Source: an uncultured Planctomycetota bacterium (lineage in GTDB: Bacteria > Planctomycetota > UBA11346). Taken from it: 34,135 nucleotides of DNA. The DNA lies in contig CAIUVD010000124.1 in assembly GCA_903902515.1 (NCBI GenBank), positions 1 through 34,135 of the forward strand, read 5' to 3'. Both the position numbers and the translations under genes were made by a program. Within the stretch, counting starts at the first letter, position 1, and each line of letters begins with the position of its first letter. The notes beneath the pieces were generated by a model. That model searched no databases, was not told the DNA's origin, and saw only the letters and a program-made list of their open reading frames with translations. Positions 10,772 through 18,809 of this stretch are shown here, one piece after another.

Positions 10772-11946
10772 AGGAGTCCATCAAGGACGCGGAGAACCGC
10801 ATCGGTGGCGCCGCCGGGGGGCGGCAAGTTGGGTGCCGGGATGCGCCCGGCGAGGGCGTCATCCACGGCCGGGGCCAGGTCATCAAGGGTTGCGGCCCCC
10901 CGGCTGATGCCCATCCGGCTGTAGGGAGCAAACGGCGTATTGGCGCTGCCATCGAAGGTCACCACCGGCCTGCCGAGGAGGGCCGCCTCAAGGCCGACGG
11001 TGCTGGTCATGGTGACCACCACCTCCGCCAGGGCGAGGGTTGCCGCTAAGTCATCGGCCCGGGTGCTGTGGGCCACCTGGGGCCCCTCGGGCGGCAGGTC
11101 GTACTGGTCGTTGGGGTGCGGACGGATCACCAGCAGCCGGGTCGGATCCGCCGCCAGGGTCGCCAGCAGGGCCGCTTCCACCCGGCGCGGCAGCTGCGGA
11201 TCCTGGGACTCCGGCTGACTGGCCCACAGGATGACGCGGCGGCCGGACCAACCCCGGGCCTGGCGCAGGGCCTCGGCCCGCAGGCGCAGGTCGGGATCCC
11301 CCAGGCGGTCGAACACCGGATTGCCGGTGACGACCACCTCCTCCGGGCGTCGTCCCACCGTCAGCAGACGATCCCGAACCCCGGGCATCGGCACGCACAC
11401 CCGGGTGGCAAAACCCACCTGACCAACCCAGGCCTCTTCCGACAATGCAAACAGATCGACCACGCACACCGAGGGCACGCCGAGGCTTCCAGCCGCCTCA
11501 AGGGCCGCCCGCTCAGCCCGGGGGGCGCTGGTGGACAGCACGAGATCGGGGTGCAGGTGGGTGATGGCCCGCACCAGGGTTGGGCGCGGTAGAAAGGCGG
11601 CGCGGCCTTCGGCGGCGTAGCGCCGGGCCGCCCCGGCCTCGCCCTCGGCCGTCACCAGATCACGGTAGGAACAGCCCAGGTAGGCGATGGATTCCGCTTC
11701 GGGAACCAAGGGATTCGCCGCCAGGCCCTCAACCAGGCGCTGACCATGCCGCCGGGAGTCCGCATCCTCGACCGGCAGGTCCCGCAGACCAACAACCGGA
11801 ATGCCCCGGGCAACACCGGTGGCGGCGGCGGTGGTCAGGGCCAACACCGTGACCCGCCAGCCGGGCCGGGCGCGCAGGCGTTCGATGACCGGCAGCAGGG
11901 CATTGATGTGGCCGCCTCCGTAGGCGACGGCGAGGACATGGGGCAT
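10768..11946 (-). CDS. GT-B-fold glycosyltransferase / UDP-GlcNAc 2-epimerase-like protein
   Basis: The 392-residue protein starts MPHVLAVAYGGGHINALLPVIERL, a glycine-rich loop and histidine like that at the start of GT-B enzymes such as MurG and the 2-epimerase WecB. The C-terminal half has VTGNPVFDRL, LLVIRPHPNDQYD and MTSTVGLEAALLGRPVVTFD, which form the nucleotide-sugar side of the GT-B cleft. The start at 11946 fits this N-terminus better than the in-frame ATG 13 codons upstream. A role in cell-surface polysaccharide or glycoconjugate synthesis is likely; the exact reaction is not clear. It overlaps the small gene at 10771 by 4 bases. Confidence 0.65.
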   Translation of the reverse strand: MPHVLAVAYGGGHINALLPVIERLRARPGWRVTVLALTTAAATGVARGIPVVGLRDLPVEDADSRRHGQRLVEGLAANPLVPEAESIAYLGCSYRDLVTAEGEAGAARRYAAEGRAAFLPRPTLVRAITHLHPDLVLSTSAPRAERAALEAAGSLGVPSVCVVDLFALSEEAWVGQVGFATRVCVPMPGVRDRLLTVGRRPEEVVVTGNPVFDRLGDPDLRLRAEALRQARGWSGRRVILWASQPESQDPQLPRRVEAALLATLAADPTRLLVIRPHPNDQYDLPPEGPQVAHSTRADDLAATLALAEVVVTMTSTVGLEAALLGRPVVTFDGSANTPFAPYSRMGISRGAATLDDLAPAVDDALAGRIPAPNLPPPGGATDAVLRVLDGLL

Positions 11947-12314
11947 GGGGCGGCAGAGCGTAGCGACGGCGGAAGTGGGAGCCACCGAGGGCGCCCGGTT
12001 GCCCGAGCCCAGGGTGGGGCATCAGGGAACGCACCTTGGGAGGCGGATCGACTTCCGCCCAAGGCTGGCTCGATGAGCACCATCCCGGTCCGACCAGGCC
12101 GTGGTTGGGTCAACGATGCGGCTACCTGGTTCAACCTGGAGGAGTTCTTCCGGTGGCTCCTGGAAAGTCGGAACGGAAACACCATCCTCCCCCGATGATG
12201 TATACTCATGGCCACCTCCCTGGCACCTCGGTCCCAGACCCGTACCCCTGACGACCGGAACGCGCTGGCCGAAGCCCGCTCATTGACCACCGACCCCCTG
12301 CTCCGGAACCCCCT
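11947..12314. other. 368-bp intergenic region between divergent GT-B and alginate-lyase genes
   Basis: No gene is supported. The region must carry promoters for both flanking genes. It has a short palindrome GGTTCAACC at 12128-12136 inside the wider CCTGGTTCAACCTGG, and a TATACT at 12200-12205 that could be a -10 for the lyase gene about 110 bp downstream. No matching -35 is convincing. Confidence 0.4.
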
Positions 12315-13589
12315 ATGCCACGCCCTGCCCTGACCCTCGCGACCCTCCTGATTCTCGGGGCCACCCTGCCCGCCGCTGATCCCACCGGCGCTCCCTCCCC
12401 CGCGACCGAATCCGTCCCAGGCTCGACGACGGCAGTGGTGACGGGTCGGCCGGCCCTGTGGGATCTCGCGGCCCTTGAACGGGCGCGCACCGCCGCCCGC
12501 CAGGGGGATGACCAGGTGGCCCCGGCCCTTGGGAATCTGGTGCGGGCCGCCGAGCGGTGGCTCGGCAAGCCCTTGGAATCCGTCATCGACAAGGTTGGCA
12601 AAGTCCAGATACGTGAGGGTGAAGATCCCCACGACTTCCGCAGCGTCTCCATCTATTTCTGGCCCGATCCCACCGATCCGGCGGCGCCCTGGATCAAGCG
12701 CGATGCAGACCGGAACACGGAGGCGGTGGTAAAATACGATTCCGACCGTCTCAGCCGGGCGACCGAGCGCATTCGTGACGGTGCCCTGGCCTGGTGGTTC
12801 ACGGGCCGGACCGAACTTGCCGAAGATGCCGCCCAGCAGCTTCGGCACTGGTTTTTGGCTCCCGCCACCCGGATGAACCCCAACCTCAAGTATGCCCAGT
12901 TCATCCCCAATGTCCGTGGCGAAAAGGGCAATGCCCATGGCCTCATCGACACCTGGAAACTGGTGGAGATGCTCTCGGCCCTGAGCCTCCTGGAGCAGGG
13001 GCCCTTCCTGACCGCCGAGGACCGGGCCGGAATGCGGAAATGGGTGGCCGACTACCGGGAGTGGTTCCTGACCAGCGACCTTGGCCGGGCCGAAGCGGCC
13101 GCGTCCAACAATCACTCGATCTACTACGACATGCAGGTGGTCGCCTTTTCTCACTACCTGGACGATCAGGCCCACGTCCGGCAGGTGTTGGGCGACATCG
13201 GTCCGAAGCGCATCGCCGCTCAGGTGGAACCCGATGGCAGCATGCCCCGGGAACTGGCGCGACCCATCGCCTTCACCTACACCTGTTGGAACCTCGCCCC
13301 CCTGGTGCGCATGGCGGCCATGGAACGGCACGCCGGAGCACCCTCGGGAATCTGGGCGTGGTCGTCCCCGGATGGGCGGTCCCTGGCCAAGTCCATCTCC
13401 TGGTTACTTACCTTCACCAACGGCGCCACCTGGACCTGGGGCCGAGCCTCCGACCCGGTGAATCCGACCACCATCGCCCGCCTGGTGTGGATCCTGGTCC
13501 GTAGCGGCACAGCTCCGGAGTTGGCCTCAGCTCTCGACACGCTCAGCCTGCCGAAGGACGACCGCCTCCGACTGCTCTATCCCCAGTGA
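12315..13589 (+). CDS. secreted alginate lyase family protein
   Basis: The first 21 residues (MPRPALTLATLLILGATLPAA) form a signal peptide, so the protein acts in the periplasm or outside. The rest matches the alginate-lyase domain (PF05426-type, an alpha/alpha toroid as in PL5): FWPDP (115-119), the Arg-rich SRATER region, MNPNLKYAQFIPNV (187-200), and the catalytic NNHS with Asn266 and His267. YREWF and SMPRELARPIAFTY are further conserved stretches. These enzymes cleave uronate-containing polysaccharides by beta-elimination, but many members of the broad family act on polymers other than alginate. The gene stands alone, converging on a hairpin and the minus-strand secreted protein gene. 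Confidence 0.85.
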   Translation: MPRPALTLATLLILGATLPAADPTGAPSPATESVPGSTTAVVTGRPALWDLAALERARTAARQGDDQVAPALGNLVRAAERWLGKPLESVIDKVGKVQIREGEDPHDFRSVSIYFWPDPTDPAAPWIKRDADRNTEAVVKYDSDRLSRATERIRDGALAWWFTGRTELAEDAAQQLRHWFLAPATRMNPNLKYAQFIPNVRGEKGNAHGLIDTWKLVEMLSALSLLEQGPFLTAEDRAGMRKWVADYREWFLTSDLGRAEAAASNNHSIYYDMQVVAFSHYLDDQAHVRQVLGDIGPKRIAAQVEPDGSMPRELARPIAFTYTCWNLAPLVRMAAMERHAGAPSGIWAWSSPDGRSLAKSISWLLTFTNGATWTWGRASDPVNPTTIARLVWILVRSGTAPELASALDTLSLPKDDRLRLLYPQ

Positions 13590-13643
13590 GGGCCCCGCAG
13601 CCCCTCGCCCACGGAGGGGCCGCACGCAACCACCTCGCCTCAT

Positions 13644-13702
13644 CGAACGCCGAACCCCATCCTCCCCCCGCTGACGGGGGGGAGGATGGGGTTCGGCGTT
13701 CG
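13644..13702. repeat. 26-bp perfect inverted repeat between convergent genes
   Basis: Two 26-base arms (13644-13669 and 13677-13702) pair perfectly around a 7-base loop (GCTGACG). The arm starts CGAACGCCGAACCCC and runs into six C. It lies 54 bp after the lyase stop and 22 bp before the end of the opposite gene, so it could serve both as a transcription end. There is no T tract on either side. A shorter hairpin (GCCCCT/AGGGGC) precedes it near 13600-13620. A dispersed palindromic (REP-like) element is the alternative. Confidence 0.8.
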
Positions 13703-13724
13703 GCGTTATCAGGCACCCCACCCC

Positions 13725-14588
13725 TCAAGGACGGGCCGCCCACCCTTCCAACAGCGCCTTGGCCTCAGCGACCCCATAGACCTTCTGCTTGGCATTATCG
13801 GCACCCGCCAGGACCCAATAGGTCATGCCGGCGTCAGACACATCGTAGTAGGGAACGGGGTGCTTGTCGTCGCGGAAGGTCAGGGTGGAGGCCGAGGCCC
13901 ACATCCATTGCAGATCGGCGTTGGCGGAATCCCGCAGCCAGTACCAGTCCGGCGTGTTCTTGCCGTCCGAGCCATCCTGCCATTTGGACTGGAACGCAAT
14001 ACGGTGGGCTTTCACGCCCAGGGCTTTGACGTCTTCCCAGGTCCGTCGCAGGGGCGCATTGGGCCCGGCATCCGCATCGCCCTTGTCCATGGTGGTGACA
14101 TGCCGGTCATTCCAATCCGAGTGGGAAACAGCACGGATGAAGGGCCGCTTAGCGGGATCCACCGCGTCAATGCAGCGCCAGGCCGTTTCCATCGGACCAC
14201 TGCAAATGAACCACAGGGGGTCGGTGGCGGACGAACGCTCGGCCTCGGTCTTGAAGTTGAGGATGGCCTGCTCCAGCTGGGCCGCATCCGTAAGGTCGAA
14301 AAACGGCGCCTTCAAGGCGAAGCGGGAACGACCATCCTCGGCGATCTTCCGCATGGTGGCAGCCATGGTGGCACTCGATCGGCCCAGGTGGTTGTTGTAG
14401 TCCAGGTGCACCAGGCGGTCCCCCTGACCCGCCGCCGTGATGAGGGCCAGGTTCATGGCCAGAGCCCCGTGATCATCCCGATCGTGGAGATTGCCATCGT
14501 GGGTGATGGCGATCCGCCCACCGGGGAACGGCAATTCCACGGCGGGAAGCAGGCTGACGGTGGCAAGGACGGAGAGGAGGAGACGCAT
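13725..14588 (-). CDS. secreted nucleoside-hydrolase-like protein of unknown function
   Basis: The protein is 287 residues from the ATG at 14588, which has an AGGA Shine-Dalgarno 7-8 bases upstream and opens a signal peptide (MRLLLSVLATVSLLPAVEL). Longer in-frame starts exist but place the signal peptide internally. The mature start RIAITHDGNLHDRDDHGALAM resembles the Asp-rich calcium-binding loop of nucleoside hydrolases (DxDxxxDD), and FICSGPMETAWRCIDA resembles their GPLTN region. I therefore suggest a nucleoside-hydrolase-like or DUF1593-like fold, at modest confidence. It is last in a run of minus-strand genes after the LacI regulator. Export and context suggest glycan or glycoside processing rather than nucleoside salvage. 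Confidence 0.55.
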   Translation of the reverse strand: MRLLLSVLATVSLLPAVELPFPGGRIAITHDGNLHDRDDHGALAMNLALITAAGQGDRLVHLDYNNHLGRSSATMAATMRKIAEDGRSRFALKAPFFDLTDAAQLEQAILNFKTEAERSSATDPLWFICSGPMETAWRCIDAVDPAKRPFIRAVSHSDWNDRHVTTMDKGDADAGPNAPLRRTWEDVKALGVKAHRIAFQSKWQDGSDGKNTPDWYWLRDSANADLQWMWASASTLTFRDDKHPVPYYDVSDAGMTYWVLAGADNAKQKVYGVAEAKALLEGWAARP

Positions 14589-14770
14589 GGGAAGTCCTGG
14601 GGGTGGGACGCGGAAGGTGACGTGCGGAGTGGGGATCACCACCACCCAGCAATCCACCGTGAGGCGTTTCATGGGTAGGTGGCCCTGACGGCCGCGATGA
14701 CCGTATGCCGGACACGTAATCCCGGTGACGGGCGTTTTCCTGGTCCGGTTTCCACGGCGGGAATCTCCGT

Positions 14771-14780
14771 CGTGTGATAC
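14771..14780 (-). promoter_or_regulatory. second copy of GTATCACACG, upstream of the secreted hydrolase-like gene
   Basis: Read on the minus strand this is GTATCACACG, identical to 3415-3424 upstream of xylF. It lies 183 bp before the start at 14588 and 63 bp beyond the LacI gene's stop. A related ATCACG lies at 14793-14798. It is a candidate regulator site. Confidence 0.3.
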
Positions 14781-14842
14781 GGATACCTGCACATCACGCC
14801 GTGGCGGAACACCGATCCTGAGGACCTCCGCCGGGCGGGACC

Positions 14843-15892
14843 TCACCCTGCGGCGGGACCCCGGGTTGGCACCGGGCCAGTGGATTCCCGGACAACCAGG
14901 GTCGGTGGAAGCACCAGCTCCCGTCGACCGGGATCGACCTCGCCATGGATGAGATCGAACAGCTCGTGACAGGCCCGTTCGGCCATGGCCACCATCGGCA
15001 CCACGACACTGGTCAGGCCCACCAGGGCAGCGGCCTTGAAGTCGGAGCCACATACCAGACTGAGGTCCTGGGGAGCTCGCAAACCCCGTCGGCGGAGTTC
15101 CGGCACCAAGTGGACCGCCAGTTGGTTATTATAAGTGACGATGGCCGTCACGTCCTCGGCCAGGGCGCGGTCAATGACGGTGGCCGCATCGCCACGGCAC
15201 CACCGCAACTCCAGATTCCGCCGGGAAAGGGCCCGATGGAAGGCCTCCAGGCGTTCCACCTCACTGCTGTGGGACCGGGGACGATCGTCAATATCCGCGT
15301 ACAGCAGACGGTGGTGCCCGAGTCCGAACAGATGCTCGACCACCAGCTCCTGACCGATGCCCTCATCAGACCACACGTGGGGGACCGGGAGATCCGCCCG
15401 ATCATTGAGGATGACCATCGGCAGGGTGAAGGGGATCCGAGGATCGGGATCCCCCGGGGGCAGGTAGGGGATCAGCAGGCAACCGTCCATCGGATGACGA
15501 TTGAGGAGGTGACGCAGGTCATCCCAGGTCGAGGCCGACAGCAACTCCAGGCGGCACCCCTCATCCGCCACCAATTGGCCAAGTCGCTCGGAGAGGGGCT
15601 CATAAACGGCATGGTTCGGCGGAGCCATGGTGCCGTAGACGACGGCGATGACTCCGGAGCGGCGACCTCGACGGGGACGACGCACCGGATCGAGTTCGTA
15701 TCCAAGCTCCTGAGCCGCCCTTAAGACCCGCGCCCGGGTCTCCGACGAAATGGGGTAGGCTTCGGAACGACGACCCAACACCTTGCTGACCGTTGATACC
15801 GCGACATCGGCGTGGCGGCTGATGTCGTAGATGGTCGGCTGACGACCCGCGGGGGGAGGAATGGGTGAGGACGCCATGGGATCACGTCCCAT
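14843..15892 (-). CDS. LacI-family transcriptional regulator
   Basis: A sugar-responsive DNA-binding repressor or activator. An N-terminal LacI helix-turn-helix is clear: TIYDISRHADVAVSTVSKVL (about 20-39), with RARVLRAAQELGYELDPVRR as the hinge. The rest is a periplasmic-binding-protein-like effector domain ending CHELFDLIHGEVDPGRRELVLPPTLVVRESTGP, the standard family C-terminus. The first ATG gives 349 residues; MASS five codons later is an equally good start. It sits inside the minus-strand cluster, 100 bp after the heparinase-family gene, so it most likely controls that cluster in response to a sugar made from the polysaccharide. Confidence 0.93.
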   Translation of the reverse strand: MGRDPMASSPIPPPAGRQPTIYDISRHADVAVSTVSKVLGRRSEAYPISSETRARVLRAAQELGYELDPVRRPRRGRRSGVIAVVYGTMAPPNHAVYEPLSERLGQLVADEGCRLELLSASTWDDLRHLLNRHPMDGCLLIPYLPPGDPDPRIPFTLPMVILNDRADLPVPHVWSDEGIGQELVVEHLFGLGHHRLLYADIDDRPRSHSSEVERLEAFHRALSRRNLELRWCRGDAATVIDRALAEDVTAIVTYNNQLAVHLVPELRRRGLRAPQDLSLVCGSDFKAAALVGLTSVVVPMVAMAERACHELFDLIHGEVDPGRRELVLPPTLVVRESTGPVPTRGPAAG

Positions 15893-15991
15893 GGTCCACG
15901 CCCTCCCTCAGACGCCAAGAGCCTGACTGACCTGGGACCAGACCTGTGGGTGGGACGGGTCCGGCCCGCTCCGAGACCCGACCCCCAAGCC

Positions 15992-17794
15992 TTATGGACG
16001 ATCCACGGGGACGACATCGACCTGCATCTGAAGATCCTCACCGCTGGTCGGCGTGACTTCCCAGGCCACCAGACTGCACTGGGGATTCGCCCGCTCATAG
16101 GGCTTCCGCGGGCGGGAAATATCCTCAACCAGCCACCGCCCCGGCAGGGCACTGACCCCAGAAAGCAGGAGCGTTTTTCCATCCTGCTCCAGGGACAGGC
16201 CCGCGGGAGTTGTGGTAACCTTCGCCCGGGTAACCATTTGCCAGCGGACGGCCGCCGGACCGTTTAGCTTGGTATAGACATCGGTGATGCGCAGGGCCCG
16301 CCGCTCGCGAAATTCCAAGGTTCGTACCACGTTGGACGCCGCACCGGCGTAGAGGTTGGTCAGGTCGAGACGGATGGTGGGCGACGACCCACCCAAGTCC
16401 TGCGCGGTCAGGGCCGCCGAGGCCGTGACCACCGGATCGACCCCGGCGATCTGAGGTATCGCGTGGGAGGCCGCCGACATCCGGAATACCTTCCAGCGGT
16501 CGGAATCCTGGTCCATTTTCCAAATACCAAGTCCCTCCTTCTCAAGTTTGAAGTAGTCTTCCTTGCCCAGATCGACGGACCACCGAATGGCGTCCGTTTC
16601 ATAGATGAACGACCCCACATCCTGGTGGCCGTGGTTGGCCATCGGGCTCCCGCCCTTGACGGCTAAGTAGGATCCCGGCCCGCGCAGGATGGCCACCGGG
16701 GTGTCCCCTCCGGCGAGGTACTGGGCCGGGGGCTCGCCCCCGGGGGCAGGGCTATCCAGGCTCCATAGCAGCCCCGCCGCCAAGAGCCGTTCTCGCGCGG
16801 GGACCTTCGTCAGGTCCGGGGCCATCCAGGGCGCCTGCAGGCGGCGGGCAAACCAGGCCTGGGCCATAAATGATGGGGCCGTTTCGACTCCATCACCATA
16901 GTTGAACAGCCCTCCGCTGGGGCCCCGAACCTGGGCAATGTAGGTCCCCGAGGCCAGCAAGCCGGGAGCCTGATCAAGACCATGAGCGTACCCCGTGGCA
17001 CTGGTGATCCCCTCGGCAAGCAGCAAGAGAAACGAGGTGCCGTAATCCCAGTAAAGCGGCCCCTCTTCATAGGCCCCGTCGGGCCCATACGCCAGCAGGG
17101 CCTGGGGCACATCGCGGAGGGCTCGGGTGATGACCGTCGAGGATGCGGCCGGATCCGTCTCGGCGATGGCCAGTGCTCCCAGGACTAATCCCCCATGACA
17201 GACAGGATTCCAGTTATTGCGATTTTTGGCCCAGTAGGGCGGTGCCGCGAGGAACTTTGACAACCCATGACGCTGAATCGCGTCAATCGCTACCTGGCGC
17301 ACCTCGGGAGTGAGGCCCTCCCAGGTCCAGTCATAGGCCAGGGCCACGGCGGCGGTCATCTCGCCGACATCAAGGAAATGGGAGGGATTCCAGTCACTGA
17401 AGCCCGCTACCCGTTGGAGGTCAGCCACCACCGTCGCCAGGAACTCTGGACGGCGGGTCAGGCGCCAGGCCAGGGCGACACAGGACAGCCGTTGCAGATA
17501 GGTCCTCGACACGGTCAGGAGGCGACGCCCCTCCATGACCCGCTCCGGACCCGGCTTCTGCACGGCCTGTTCCGCCGCCGCCAGCACCATACCCCACATG
17601 TGGGCCGAGGGGCTTCCGGGTTCGAGTCGGCCCAGCCGGTCCTCGATGGCGGGTGTGAGCAGCAATCGCGGGTGCTCCCGCACCGCCACCGACTGCTTCT
17701 CAATCTGGAGGAATACCTCCGCTCCGCGCACCTCCTGGTGGAGCGACCCCAGGATCGCCAGGCTGAGAAGGATTTTACCAAGGGGAGGCAACAT
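15992..17794 (-). CDS. secreted heparinase II/III-family polysaccharide lyase
   Basis: The start at 17794 opens a signal peptide (MLPPLGKILLSLAILGSLHQEVRGA), giving about 600 residues and periplasmic or extracellular location. HPRLLLTPAIEDRLGRL at 41-57 is the usual opening of this family. The alpha/alpha toroid carries NNWNPVCHGGLVLGALAI near 190-208 and PDGAYEEGPLYWDYGTSF near 235-255. The C-terminal beta-sandwich contains MANHGHQDVGSFIYE near 388-402, where a catalytic histidine of heparinase II/III-type lyases is found. Such enzymes eliminate uronate-containing glycans such as heparin, alginate oligomers or ulvan-type chains; the substrate is not predictable here. It lies between a TIM-barrel isomerase gene and the LacI regulator. 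Confidence 0.82.
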   Translation of the reverse strand: MLPPLGKILLSLAILGSLHQEVRGAEVFLQIEKQSVAVREHPRLLLTPAIEDRLGRLEPGSPSAHMWGMVLAAAEQAVQKPGPERVMEGRRLLTVSRTYLQRLSCVALAWRLTRRPEFLATVVADLQRVAGFSDWNPSHFLDVGEMTAAVALAYDWTWEGLTPEVRQVAIDAIQRHGLSKFLAAPPYWAKNRNNWNPVCHGGLVLGALAIAETDPAASSTVITRALRDVPQALLAYGPDGAYEEGPLYWDYGTSFLLLLAEGITSATGYAHGLDQAPGLLASGTYIAQVRGPSGGLFNYGDGVETAPSFMAQAWFARRLQAPWMAPDLTKVPARERLLAAGLLWSLDSPAPGGEPPAQYLAGGDTPVAILRGPGSYLAVKGGSPMANHGHQDVGSFIYETDAIRWSVDLGKEDYFKLEKEGLGIWKMDQDSDRWKVFRMSAASHAIPQIAGVDPVVTASAALTAQDLGGSSPTIRLDLTNLYAGAASNVVRTLEFRERRALRITDVYTKLNGPAAVRWQMVTRAKVTTTPAGLSLEQDGKTLLLSGVSALPGRWLVEDISRPRKPYERANPQCSLVAWEVTPTSGEDLQMQVDVVPVDRP

Positions 17795-17917
17795 GGGGAT
17801 CTCGCAGGGAGTGACAGGGCACGGCATCCAACCGATGCGGGAGGGTAGAGAACGCGCGGGCCACATCATCCGAGTATGGACGCCGTTACAGGTTTCCCTG
17901 CGGGTTTCCCGAACGGC

Positions 17918-18709
17918 CTAACCCCGCCCCGATGAGACACGGGCGGACCAGGCGTCTGCGACCATGGTCCGCAGCAGGGCCGCATCGTCGATCAGGCAGG
18001 CGGGATCGTCCTGAACCACGAACTCCAGCCCGGCGGCCATCGGTCCAGCCCCGGTGAGGATCCCCAGCCAGGTGCGCCACGCCTGCTCGCGAAAGGCCAG
18101 GGGATGGCGCTCGGCCATCGGCCACCAAGAGAAGACATGGACATGGACGATCCACGGCAGGGCCTGGCGCAGGTCTGCCGTGGCGTCGTCGTCGGACTGG
18201 CCCTGGTGCGGTTGCCAGATGGTGCGGAAATTGGGCCGGTCGACGGCGCGCAGAAATGCCAGGCTTGCCGCTGCGCAATCCGTGAGGGTCCCGCCATGCC
18301 ATTCCGTGGCGATAATGATGCCCTCTTGGCGGGCCAGATCGGCGATCTCCTGGGCCTCCGCGACCATGGCCTGCCGTTCCCCATCCGAGATGGCGGCGCT
18401 GCCCCGATTGCCGACCCACACCCGGATCAGGGGGGCTTCGAGGACCTTGGCAGCCGCCAGAACCTCCGGAAATGTCGCGGCTCCCGGAACCTGCACTCCC
18501 AGGCGGAAATAGCTCCCATAGGCACAGACGGACAAGCCAGCGGCCCGGGTCAGATCCCGAACCCGCCGGACGGCGTCGAGGTCCCGGGGCGGGGCGTGGA
18601 TATCCGCTCCCCACTCGATGGCCGCCAGACGATGGGCAGCCGCCAGGCGGACGACCTCTTCGGCCGGCAGGGAGCGGAACGTCACCGAAAGCAATGCGGG
18701 GGTGATCAT
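17918..18709 (-). CDS. sugar phosphate isomerase/epimerase-type TIM-barrel enzyme (copy 1)
   Basis: The 263-residue protein belongs to the xylose-isomerase-like / AP-endonuclease-2 TIM-barrel superfamily (PF01261-type). It starts MITPALLSVTFRSLPAEEVVRLA with AAIEWGADIHA as the first barrel strands. LIRVWVGNRGS, IIIATEWHGGTLTD (metal-ligand Glu on a barrel strand), FRTIWQPHQGQ (in place of the usual Asp/His metal loop) and VHVHVFSWWP follow. Relatives isomerise, epimerise, dehydrate or beta-eliminate sugars and keto-sugars. It shares its strand with the D-2-hydroxyacid dehydrogenase upstream (100-bp gap) and the lyase downstream (123-bp gap), so co-transcription is plausible but not certain. 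Confidence 0.8.
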   Translation of the reverse strand: MITPALLSVTFRSLPAEEVVRLAAAHRLAAIEWGADIHAPPRDLDAVRRVRDLTRAAGLSVCAYGSYFRLGVQVPGAATFPEVLAAAKVLEAPLIRVWVGNRGSAAISDGERQAMVAEAQEIADLARQEGIIIATEWHGGTLTDCAAASLAFLRAVDRPNFRTIWQPHQGQSDDDATADLRQALPWIVHVHVFSWWPMAERHPLAFREQAWRTWLGILTGAGPMAAGLEFVVQDDPACLIDDAALLRTMVADAWSARVSSGRG

Positions 18710-18809
18710 GGATGACCCGATGTCTGTGCGGGCAGCCGGCCGGGTTGCGGTGTGCAGGAGGCGTCAGGGCCAACGGGGATTCCCCGGGCGAAGAGACCCA
18801 CCATCGGTC

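Noticed and set aside
11835-13331. 498-codon minus-strand frame across the alginate-lyase gene
   Set aside because: It overlaps a signal-peptide-bearing lyase with catalytic NNHS, and the antisense product has no recognisable domain.
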